64,000 bases of DNA, from contig NC_069138.1 of assembly GCF_026914265.1 (NCBI RefSeq), forward strand, positions 26,751,262-26,815,261. The letters are read 5' to 3'. The DNA comes from Mya arenaria (taxonomy: Eukaryota; Mollusca; Bivalvia; Myida; Myidae). Within the stretch, counting starts at the first letter, position 1. Each line of letters starts with the position of its first letter. A model generated the notes under the pieces. It had not been told where the DNA came from, made no database searches, and saw only the letters and a program-made list of their open reading frames with translations. Positions 24,871 to 34,859 of this stretch are shown here, piece by piece. A program made the translations under genes and the position numbers.

Positions 24871-25442
24871 AAAACATGCAGATAGTCCTGTTAAACAAAT
24901 GTAAGAATGAATATTACATAGGTGTAATTGGATTCAAGCAGTGCTATTGTTTACGAATTATAAAATGGGTCCGTACACTGGGAGAGTCACAACTTTTAAC
25001 AAATAAATGCAAATGTCTTAAATAAATAAGAATAGAAATGTTTTCAATTAATTTGTTTAAGAATAGCAGATACCATTTTAGTGATTTTACACATCTTGAA
25101 ATAAATCCTTTACTCGAAACCTGCGTTCATGTGAACATTATCAAAAAAGAAGAATTCACTTTTTAGGTATTTCTGCATAGGCCCAATAGTGTTTCATATT
25201 ATAACTAACCCAGTACAATTAAAAGGGGCTCCGATTTAACCGGTAGGTGGGTAACCAACTTTACCTAGCAAATTAAATCGTCGGGACCATAAGAAGTATA
25301 ATCAGCCTTGATTTTGACTATTTTGATAACGACGACATTTACTAAGATTTGTAAACATATTCTAATGAAGTCTACCTTTAAATTCATACCAAATTATTTT
25401 GCAATCAATATTGGCTACAATATCAAAGATATAAGAGAAACC
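24871..25442. other. no gene recognised
   Basis: AT-rich sequence with nothing supportable. Confidence 0.5.
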
Positions 25443-25746
25443 ATTGTCATTTAACATTTTTCACCCAGCTTTTTACCGCTATAACAATCCGACAAAGCGT
25501 CCTCATATACAGTTTTAAGAATTATATTATCAGTTTTAACTACTTTAAACCAAACTTGTATCATTCTTATATACCTATGTATATAAAGAGAATATCTTTC
25601 TAGTCGACCATAGATACATTGCCTAACCCTCAACAATCTCTTGCAAAGTTTAGGTGTATTCTCTCTATTTCTTTTGATTTAGAATTTCCCCAAATTTCAC
25701 AAGCATAATTTAAATTAGACAAAAAAGCGTCAAACAATTGACATTG
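25443..25746 (-). pseudogene. non-LTR retrotransposon (LINE) reverse-transcriptase 3' fragment
   Basis: On the minus strand one frame reads QLFDAFLSNLNYACEIWGN and then KSKEIERIHLNFAR. A second frame takes over with RVRQCIYGRLERYSLYIH and YIRMIQVWFKV. These match the order of the region just after the RT core in LINEs, usually seen as a 'LNYGCEVWG ... ERVHLKFCKR ... YGELGRYPL ... MIxFW' series. The two halves are joined by a frameshift near 25635 with a stop soon after it in the first frame, so the fragment is dead. No 5' RT domain or endonuclease is found nearby. Confidence 0.75.
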
Positions 25747-26680
25747 TGATAAGGGAAACAAAATCATCAACAATAGAGATAATAATTATCTAATATGAGA
25801 GGACGCTTTTCTAATGTCCTGTCCCGTCGGGCTTGTACCGCCGATCACGCAAAGATATACGTCATACATGTTGAAGAAGGCTCGTTGAACGTTAGTTTAA
25901 ATGCGTGGTTTCAAATGAAATTTCCGTTGTTGGGCCTATGCTGTAAAGCTGCCTAGCCCTATGGTCTGGTGTTTATATCGGGTCGACCGTAAGGTGTGTG
26001 TGACATTAGTTTCAGCAGTCAACACAATTTATTGCGTTTGAAGCCAATATTTACAGCTAATGGTTTCACGAGCCCGCAGTGCTACCCCCCCCCCCCCCCC
26101 CATTCAACGTATCTGCAAACCGAGACCGTCTCAGAACCTCTACGGCTTATACCGGCTGTCTCCCGTCAGTGTCCAAAACGACTTTGAACCCCGACGACGG
26201 AAATATTAGCTGTGCGGTGGTCAAAAGAAGCGCTATGCTCCGTGTTCAATAGTTATACCGTAGCAGTAGCTATCCGTGTATCTCCGCTCCGGCAGTACTT
26301 TAACGATGTTTTCAAGCGCTCTTGAAACGGATGCTTAATTGGTTCCTTATATACGGCTCCCGAAATACCATTTTTTTTCTACTAAATTATTTATAGTACA
26401 TTTACATTAACTGTGATTGCTTAATCAACTAAAGATTATACATGTACACGAAGGTGCTACTTGCATTCTATACTAAACTACTATAAATAATGAATAAAAC
26501 ATAAAACAAATGCTATCGATCATAACTAATTTCGCTTAAATAAGTAAATATTTTATAGCAACATTTCTATACAGTTCATGAAAAGAAACTTAAAATAACA
26601 CGACACGAATCAACCATGAAATAAGCTTATACTAGCTACCTCTAATGTAAAACTTACATCGAGGTAGATCATGTTATGTA
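25747..26680. other. no gene recognised
   Basis: Contains a run of about 16 C at 26086-26101 and AT-rich sequence. No gene or named element is seen. Confidence 0.5.
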
Positions 26681-26927
26681 CAGGGGCGGTTCAGGATGTC
26701 GTGTTAGAGGGGGCGCACGTTGGAAGTGACACAGAGAACGCACGCTCGCTTCCCAAAGAATATGAGCAATGCATGGTTTTAATGGGTAAATTGGGGCTTG
26801 AAGGCGTCTCCAATGAAAAATGTGCATATTGTTCCTCGGATATTGATATAAAAATAAACTTTAACAATTTTAACGGAGGGGGGGGGGGGGCGTGCGCCGG
26901 GTGCGCCCCCGTCTAAATCCGCTAGTG
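26681..26927. mobile_element. short TIR element, hAT-like ends
   Basis: The left end CAGGGGCGGTTCAGGAT with a GGGGGCGCAC block and the right end GTGCGCCCCCGTCTAAATCC followed by GCTAGTG form imperfect inverted repeats of about 30 bp. The 5-bp direct repeat ATGTA flanks both sides (26676-26680 and 26928-26932). CAGGGGCGG-type ends are typical of hAT-like MITEs in marine invertebrates, but the duplication seen is shorter than the usual 8 bp. An 81-codon frame across it is not called. Confidence 0.6.
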
Positions 26928-27424
26928 ATGTATACACTAGCGAATGGCAACTATCAATGTGTATGTAAATTAGAGATTTTCAATGATTTCAGTCACACAC
27001 CAGTTAATCTAAAGCTGGGAGTTCGCAACCTATATCGATTTACGAACATCGATCATACGTAAGCACTATATTCAATTCAGGCGGCATTTTTGTTTTATTC
27101 AAGTACATATTTGTCCGGCATGATATTACAAGTTCTCATATTGATTAAGGATGACTACTTCAAGCATTTCGCATACTTAATTTAATACAAGAGATGATTT
27201 TTTTCACGATTTTTCTCACGCGTTCCGAATCGTCACTAACATATCGAGGTGTTAAAATAAGACTTAGTGAAAAATGCTATTGTATATTAAATTGAATATA
27301 AAGATAATATTAAAACCATTTTTTATACTACAAATATGAAAATAAGGCCTAAAAAGATCCAAATTATAAGGCAAATGAATGAATATAATGGAACATAGAG
27401 GATATATTCGATGAACATTTCGGC
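26928..27424. other. no gene recognised
   Basis: About 500 bp of AT-rich sequence before the 36-bp arrays. Nothing was found. Confidence 0.5.
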
Positions 27425-28790
27425 GTGGTCGTAATGTGCTGGTGTTGGCGTGGTGCCCCGTGGTGTGGTCGGCGTGGTAGTATTGTATTGTGTATATGAT
27501 TTGGTCGTCGTGGTCGTAATGTCTGGTGTATTTGGTGTGGTAAGCGTGGTAGTATTGTCTGGTTTTGTTGATGAGTGTTCGGCGTGGTCGTAAACTCTGG
27601 TTTATTTAGAGTGGTTGGCGTGATCGTAATGTCTTGTTTATTTGGAGTGGTAGGCGTGGTTGTAAACTCTGGTTTATTTAGAGTGGTCGGCGTGGTCGTA
27701 AACTCTGGTTTATTTAGAGTGGTCGGCGTGGCCGTAAACTCTGGTTTATTTAGAGTGGTCGGCGTGATCGTAATGTCTTGTTTATTTGGAGTGGTCGGCG
27801 TGATCGTAATGTCTTGTTTATTTGGAGTGGTCGGCGTGGTCGTAAACTCTGGTTTATTTAGAGTGGTCGGCGTGGTCGAAAACTCTGGTTTATTTAGAGT
27901 GGTCGGCGTGATCGTTATGTCTTGTTTATTTAGAGTGGTTGGCGTGATCGTAATGTCTTGTTTATTTAGAGTGGTTGGCGTGATCGTAATGTCTTGTTTA
28001 TTTGGAGTGGTCGGCGTGGTCGTAAACTCTGGTTTATTTAGAGTGGTCGGCGTGGTCGTAAACTCTGGTTTATTTAGAGTGGTCGGCGTGGTCGTAAACT
28101 CTGGTTTATTTAGAGTGGTCGGCGTGATCGTAATGTCTTGTTTATTTAGAGTGGTTGGCGTGGTCGTAATGTCTTGTTTATTTAGAGTGGTCGGCGTGGT
28201 CGTAAACTCTGGTTTATTTAGAGTGGTCGGCGTGGTCGTAAACTCTGGTTTATTTAGAGTGGTCGGCGTGGTCGTAAACTCTGGTTTATTTAGAGTGGTC
28301 GGCGTGGTCGTAATTTCTTGTTTATTTGGAGTGGTCGGCGTGGTCGTAATTTCTTGTTTATTTGGAGTGGTCGGCGTGGTCGTAATGTCTTGTTTATTTG
28401 GTGTGGTCGGCGTGGTCGTAATGTCTTGTTTATTTGGTGTGGTCGGCGTGGTCGTAATGTCTTGTTTATTTGGTGTGGTCGGCGTGGTCGTAATGTCTTG
28501 TTTATTTGGTGTGGTCGGCGTGGTCGTTATGTCTTGTTTATTTGGAGTGGTCGGCGCGGTCGTTATGTCTTGTTTATTTGGAGTGGTCGGCGTGATCGTA
28601 ATGTCTGGTTTATTTGGAGTGGTCGGCGTGGTCGTAATGTCTTGTTTATTTGGAGTGGTCGGCGTGGTCGTAATGTCTGGTTTATTTGGAGTGGTCGGCG
28701 CGGTCGTAGTGTCTTGTTTATTTGGAGTGGTTGTCGAGGTCGTAGTGTCTGGTGTATTTGATGTGGTCAGTGTGGTATAAATGTATGGTT
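27425..28790. repeat. 36-bp minisatellite, block 1
   Basis: About 36 units of 36 bp, consensus GTGGTCGGCGTGGTCGTA followed by either AACTCTGGTTTATTTAGA or ATGTCTTGTTTATTTGGA. Both unit types alternate in runs, and near-identical 180-bp (five-unit) groupings recur around 27661, 27841, 28021 and 28201. The 12-residue periodic open frame is an array artefact. Confidence 0.95.
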
Positions 28791-30575
28791 TTATTCGTGT
28801 GGTCGGCGTTGTCGTAATGTCTGGTGAATTTGGTGTGGTTGGCGAGGTCGTAGTGTCTAATTTATTTGTTTGGTAAGCGTGGTCGTAGTGTATTTGTTTG
28901 ATTGGCGTGGTCGTTAAGTCCGCTGTGTTGGTGTGGTTGGCATGGTTCTAGTGTTTTATAAATTAGGTGTGGTTGGCGTGGTCGTATTGTTGGATGTATT
29001 TTAATTTGGTGGCGTAGTCGTAATGTCTGATGGTTTGGTTTGCGTGGTCGTAGTACCAGGTGTATTGATTTTGTCGGCGATGTCGTTACGTCTGATGTTT
29101 TGGTTTGTTTGGCGTTGTCGTAATGTCTGATGTTTTGTGTGGTTGGCACGGTCGTAGTGTCCAATGTTTTGGTTTGGTTGGCGTGGTCGTAGTGTCCAAT
29201 GTTTTGGTTTGGTTGGCGTGGTCGTATTGTCTGATGTTTTGCGAGTTTGGCATGATCGTAGTGTCCAATGTATCAGGTTTGGTTGGCGAGGTCATATTGT
29301 CCAATGTTTTGGTTTGGTTGACGTGGTCGTAGTGTCCAATGTTTTGGTTTGGTTGGCGTGCTCGTATTGTCTGATGTTTTGCGAGTTTGGCATGTTCGTA
29401 GTGTCCAATGTATTAGGTTGGTTGGTGTGGTCGTAGTGTCCAATGTTTTGCGTGGTTGGCATGGTCGTATTGTCCAATGTATTAGGTTTGGTTGGCGAGG
29501 TCGTAGTGTCCAATGTATTAGGTTTGGTTGGCGAGGTCTTAGTGTCCAATGTATTAGGTTTGATTGGCATGGTCGTAGTGTTCAATGTATTAGGTTTGGT
29601 TGGCGAGGTCGTAGTGTCCAATGTATTAGGTTTGGTTGGCGAGGTCGTAGTGTCCAATGTTTTAGGTTTGGTTGGCGAGGTCGTAGTGTCCAATGTATTA
29701 GGTTTGGTTGGCGAGGTCGTAGTGTCCAATGTATTAGGTTTGGTTCGCGAGGTCGTAGTGTTCAATGTATTAGGTTTGGTTGGCGAGGTCGTAGTGTCCA
29801 ATGTATTAGGTTTGGTTGGCATGGTCGTAGTGTCCAATGTATTAGGTTTGGTTGGCGAGGTCGTAGTGTCCAATGTATTAGGTTTGGTTGGCGAGGTCGT
29901 AGTGTCCAATGTATTAGGTTTGTTGGCATGGTCGTAGTGTCCGATGTATTAGGTTTGGTTGGCGAGGTCGTAGTGTCCAATGTATTAGGTTTGGTTGGCA
30001 AGGTCGTAGTGTCCAATGTATTAGGTTTGGTTGGCGAGGTCGTAATGTCCAATGTTTTAGGTTTGGTTGGCGAGGTCGTAGTGTCCAATGTATTAGGTTT
30101 GGTTGACATGGTCGTAGTGTCCAATGTATTAGGTTTGGTTCGCGAGGTCGTAGTGTTCAATGTATTAGGTTTGGTTGGCGAGGTCGTAGTGTCCAATGTA
30201 TTAGGTTTGGTTGGCATGGTCGTAGTGTCCAATGTATTAGGTTTGGTTGGCGAGGTCGTAGTGTCCAATATATTAGGTTTGGTTGGCGAGGTCGTAGTGT
30301 CCAATGTATTAGGTTTGTTGGCATGGTCGTAGTGTCCAATGTATTAGGTTTGGTTGGCGAGGTCGTAGTGTCCAATGTATTAGGTTTGGTTGGCGAGGTC
30401 GTAGTGTCAAATGTTTTAGGTTTGGTTGGCGAGGTCGTAGTGTCCAATGTATTAGGTTTGGTTGGCATGGTCGTAGTGTCCAATGTATTAGGTTTGGTTG
30501 GCGAGGTCGTAGTGTCCAGTGTATTAGGTTTGGTTGGCGAGGTCGTAATGTCTGGTGTATGTTGGTGTTGTTGGT
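28791..30575. repeat. 36-bp minisatellite, block 2, with 395-bp higher-order repeat
   Basis: This continues from block 1 with the same 36-bp period. The consensus is GGTTTGGTTGGCGAGGTCGT followed by AGTGTCCAATGTATTA. Units are diverged at the left (28791-29450) and homogeneous at the right. Rare variants recur at a fixed distance: GGTTTGGTTCGCG at 29737 and 30132, and a 35-bp unit GGTTTGTTGGCATGG at 29917 and 30312. Both pairs are 395 bp apart, showing an 11-unit higher-order duplication. Long open frames on both strands are artefacts. Confidence 0.95.
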
Positions 30576-32234
30576 GTGGTCGTAGTGCCAAATGGACCAA
30601 AATATCAATAAACCAGAATATATATATCAATCATTTAAAAAAAATAAAAAGCGGAATTACAGAGGCTATTTGGGGTAAAAAAAAACATGGTCTGGCTCTT
30701 AGCGAAGTAGCCGGGTGAAGAAATGTAAAAAAAGCAATGAGTTTAGAATACCGCTATTCGTGTTCCGGCTATACATTAGTACTCTTTTAGAGAAGAAGGC
30801 TATAATTTCGCAGTTTAGTTACCCGTACAAGCGAAGACAACAGGCCTGAAATTGCGCTCACCACATCGTTTCATTCTACTGAAAAAGTATTGGTCATTCA
30901 ATGGAAGCCTTAATTTCTTAAGACAAAAGGATGCTCTTGCATTCGCTTACATACATAGGTTAGGGGTCATTTAAGCATGTTCTGACCATTAACCATTCTT
31001 TTTGATATTGGAAACATGATAAATTTAAGCCACATTTATAGACACTGGAGACATTTGCGAAACTTTTCCTCTCAACTGTAGATGTACATGTCTGTTTAAA
31101 GGGACTCGCACATGGTTTGTAAAATACACTTCTATATTACAAAGCATTAACGTGTGACGGAGATTTAAACATAATATACTGACAACTGGAACCCTTCTGC
31201 AAATGTTGATATTTATTTAAGATATATGAGAACAGAGAATAGTACTATTTGTTAATATTTGTGTCACGATTTATCAAATTCAATTCAATACAGCTATTTA
31301 CTCAACTATGTGTCATTAGCCAACGTTAAAACGGGTATGGACTAATTAAATGGGGGTTTATGAATAATGAAAAAAACACTGTTTTTCCTGAGGGGATATT
31401 GATTCAAAGCGATTCAAGGCATTTTTATGGGCGAAATCACTGAAGTGGAAGCTCTTTGTTACCTGTTCTTTACAACTGAACCTCAATGTTCTTGCCAACT
31501 AAAACAAGAGATCTGACTAGTACATATTGGAAACACTTATTGGGCTTTATAGACCAGAATATCGATACACGTTTTGATTGATTGATTCCTCAACAGTTTA
31601 AAATCTGGAATTCCGAGTATTGGAAAGTTCGTCTTTGAGGAGTACAAATCAATGTCGAACCAAATTTAGGGATGAAATATTACGTACAATGGCGAATCAC
31701 GATAGTATAATATAATTTGAATTCTTTATTTATAGCATAGTGCAGTTTTTGACCAGTTCTAAATGTTTTCATAGGAATTGATCAGTTATAGTTTCCAGTA
31801 AAATGTCCGCCTGACAGGATTGAAATAGTTCAAGGGATAACATAAAGTTAAGCTTAAAAGCAGTTCAATTTCAACAGAGAGCTACTTTTAGGTCAATTGC
31901 AATGGTCACATATGTTTATAATCGTACTGTTTTGACAAGTTAAAAGCCACAACTCCAGCGTGTATACTGTCACTGTTATCTGGCTGTTGATCAAAGTTGT
32001 TTGAAGGTTAATGCCTTAAACATTGTAACCAATCGTATAAAAGATGCGAATTTTGTCAAACTTTGATAATTCAAGGGCCACAACTCCAGCACTTATCTCG
32101 CGATCTGAGACAGATAAAACTAAGTCGATATCGTATGTCTGTAGTCGTACTAACCCAGCTTCGTCAAATTTGAATTAAAGGATGACATCGGACCAAGTGA
32201 AATTGGTATTTTTACACATAAAGGGCCACAACTC
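30576..32234. other. no gene; old 'GGGCCACAACTC' repeat at the right
   Basis: There is nothing coding. From about 31930 the strings GCCACAACTCCAGC and ATCTGGCTGTTGATC recur in diverged form. ATCTGGCTGTTGATC reappears at 34310, beyond the two hairpin-capped elements, so these probably inserted into an older repeat. Confidence 0.45.
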
Positions 32235-33315
32235 AACAAGAGGCCCAAGAGGGCCTATGCTCTACTGGCATGGCTCTTGTGGTCATTTTCAATCCAGAGC
32301 ATGTACGTATGAGTAATAGCCAACGCATAGATATAGTTCACTTTTTGTGTTCGGGTTAACAAAAAAACGCTGCATGTTCAACATCTGAGGACAGGAAGTG
32401 TTGTAAGCAGATTAGTTGCATGAACTATTTTAATATGTGCCAGTAAAGGTAAAGGTAATCTGAGGGTAAAAAATATTTGCTTCAAAACTTACAAAAAATT
32501 GAACAACCATGGTAGTGGACCACTAAAAAAAGCCTTGTTCAAAATAGCAAGGATCTGCATAGCTGTTTCAGACAAAAAGGTTCCAAATTTAAGTATACCA
32601 AACCTGTGAAACCCTGGGCGTGGCCAGTTATGACCACAGGGGCATAATTTGAACAAACATTTACAAGCAATTGTGACTATACATGTAAACTTGGCTAAAA
32701 ACAGACTTCGCTCATGTAGACTTGGCTTAAAATAGACTTGGCTAAATATATCATTTTTTTATACTTTCAAGACCCATAATCTAGGCATGCATGTGCTGAT
32801 CTGGCTAGTTTTCAAAAGGAACCGAGCTTTAATGGATATCTTAATACAATCAAAACTGAAGACTGTATTATGTTCACAACCAATTGTTGACAGACGCACA
32901 TACTTTTTTTATACTATCAAGGCCCATAATCTAGGCATGCATGGGCGGATCTGGCTGGTTTTCGAAAGGAACCAAGCTCTAATTGATATCTAGATACTGT
33001 ACAAGTTTCATCGAGATACAATCTAAACTGAAGACTGTATCATGTTCACAAGCAATTGTTTACAGACGCACTGATTTTTTATACTTTCAAGGCCCATAAT
33101 CTAGGCATGCATGAGCGGATCTGGCTCATTTGGTTTTCGAAAGGAACTGAGCTCTAATGGATATCTAACTACTGTACAAGTTTCATTGAGATACAATCAA
33201 AACTGAAGACTGTATCGTGTTCACAAGAAAAAATTTACAGACGCACGGACGCACATACTACGTACACATTACCATCGCATAAGCTCTTCTAGCCTTTGGC
33301 CAGTAGAGCTAAAAA
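32235..33315 (+). mobile_element. hairpin-capped element with three tandem monomers (A)
   Basis: It starts AACAAGAG followed by a hairpin with stem GGCCC (32242-32246) and GGGCC (32251-32255), then TATGCTCTACTGGC. Three monomers of about 150-175 bp follow, each with CCCATAATCTAGGCATGCAT, GATATCT and AAACTGAAGACTGTAT, near 32755, 32905 and 33080. A GACGCACGGACGCAC stretch comes before the 3' hairpin at 33283-33309 (GCTCTTCTAGCC / GGCCAGTAGAGC), and the element ends TAAAAA. It is non-coding. The architecture resembles non-autonomous Helitron-like or 'pearl'-type elements known in bivalves, but the family is inferred, not proven. Confidence 0.7.
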
Positions 33316-33387
33316 TCCTATCGAACATTTTATTAACTCAGTAAAGGTAATACGCCCATAAACGTTGAAGCAAAGGTGTATATATGA

Positions 33388-34250
33388 ACATCGCTGGAAG
33401 CGATGTATGCTCCACATATGCCCATTTTCTATGAAAAGGCAGAAATTGTAATACAATGTGAACGTAGAAGGTTAATTGTTGTAAGCATTATTATACACAA
33501 TTGGAATAATTCATAACATGGAGAGATATGGGCAAGTTTTTAAAATTAAATTTAAATGTATTTTTCAAGAAATTAAATAATATAAGCAGCATGTGAACAT
33601 CACAGATTGGTATTGCACTTTCTCTTTTTGCCATCTTTCTACAGTTCAAGTTTCATTTCAATCAATTATTTTCCAACTAGTGGCCTGGACAAGAACCCAT
33701 TTTTTAAAATTATCAGGCAAGAGTTTCAAGTGGAGATTTTCGAAAGAGGTAGGCTTCCTTGATATACAAAATAGGATTATGGTGCTGGTGCACTGTTATT
33801 GCTCATTGCCATCAGTATTAATAATCTGTACCAAGATTTAGTTAAATCCCTTGAAGTTATGCAATTGACAAGCACCAATTACAAATAAATGGTCTAAGAG
33901 GAGATCACTTTATCAATATGCATGAATGTATTGCGGTTCATGTGCACTGAACTTCCTCTCAATGCCGTCTTTCTACTATGAAGTATTATTTCAATCCCAT
34001 TAGGTAGTTTTGAAGCTATGCAATTGACAAGCACCAATTATGAATAAATGGTTAAAGGGAGATCACTTTATCAATATGCATGATAGTATTGCGGTTCCTG
34101 TACACTGCTCTTAGACATCTTTCTACTATCAAGTTTTATTTCAATCCCACCAGTGGTTTTGAAGTTCTTTTCCAGACAAGAGTGTGACGGACAGATGGAT
34201 AGTCGAATTAAGCGGCAATTGTATGCTCTCCTTACAGGGAATATAAAAAT
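33388..34250 (+). mobile_element. hairpin-capped element with tandem monomers (D)
   Basis: It starts with the hairpin ATCGCT (33390-33395), loop GGA, AGCGAT (33399-33404), then GTATGCTCC. Monomers of about 175 bp carry CAATTGACAAGCACCAATTA, GGAGATCACTTTATCAATAT and ATCTTTCTAC-like blocks from about 33590 to 34190. Near the right end TATGCTCTCC ... GGGAATATA (34222-34244) can fold into a hairpin followed by AAAAAT. It is non-coding. The end boundary is approximate. Confidence 0.6.
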
Positions 34251-34748
34251 GCTCACATTAAAGACTGGAAAAAACGATATTCCACAATAAAAGGCCAATT
34301 TGTAATGCGATCTGGCTGTTGATCGAATTAAGCGGAGATATCATGCTTAGATATTTGATAAAATTTTGTGTGACAGAGGACGACATAAAAATTAGAGTTC
34401 ATCTATTTTTATTACATGCAAGGATAAAAAAGTTTACTTATACAACTGTATTTTTGTATATTTATATTTTCAATTTCTATTTGCCGCTTTTTTTTTTAAA
34501 AGGAGTTCATACAAAATCACATTCTGTCCCTAATATGATATTTATCTTGACACAGACAATGTGTCAAGTGGGCTAAATTAACTTTAGTTAAGGACAAGCA
34601 CTATAAGGCTGACGAGTAGAATGGTTTGACGTACAAATGTATTATTTAATTTCGAGAGATAATTAACTGACAAAGCAACGACTAAGGTTGTTTTTAAACA
34701 TAAATAAAAACGCCGTAGACAAAGCAACTAAAAGACATTTTTTCTTAA
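34251..34748. other. no gene recognised; 3' flank of RPL28
   Basis: AT-rich. An 85-codon plus-strand frame (34319-34576) has no domain and is not called. Confidence 0.5.
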
Positions 34749-34754
34749 TTTATT
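34749..34754 (-). terminator. RPL28: RPL28 polyadenylation signal
   Basis: AATAAA on the minus strand lies 22 bp after the RPL28 stop codon, which suits the short 3' UTR usual for ribosomal protein mRNAs. Confidence 0.65.
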
Positions 34755-34775
34755 TGCTGTGTATGTACATAGAAG

Positions 34776-34859
34776 TTATTCCTTCTTCCTGCGGACGTTC
34801 TTTCTGATGGCCACAGGCTTCTGGCTCTTCAGGATGGCGCTGGCACGACGGACAGCCGC
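34776..34859 (-). CDS. RPL28: RPL28 coding exon 4 with stop
   Basis: The acceptor is CCACAG|GCGGCT. Codes residues 111-137, a basic C-terminal tail, then TAA. Confidence 0.95.
   Translation of the reverse strand, partial: AAVRRASAILKSQKPVAIRKNVRRKKE

Noticed and set aside
27425-30575. CRISPR-like array (36-bp repeats)
   Set aside because: Units are directly head to tail with no unique spacers, and the DNA is eukaryotic. It is a minisatellite.
27575-30718. 401-, 327-, 205-, 180- and 164-codon frames in the 36-bp arrays
   Set aside because: 36 is divisible by 3, so any stop-free unit yields a long frame. Variation between units shows no bias toward silent change that I could see.
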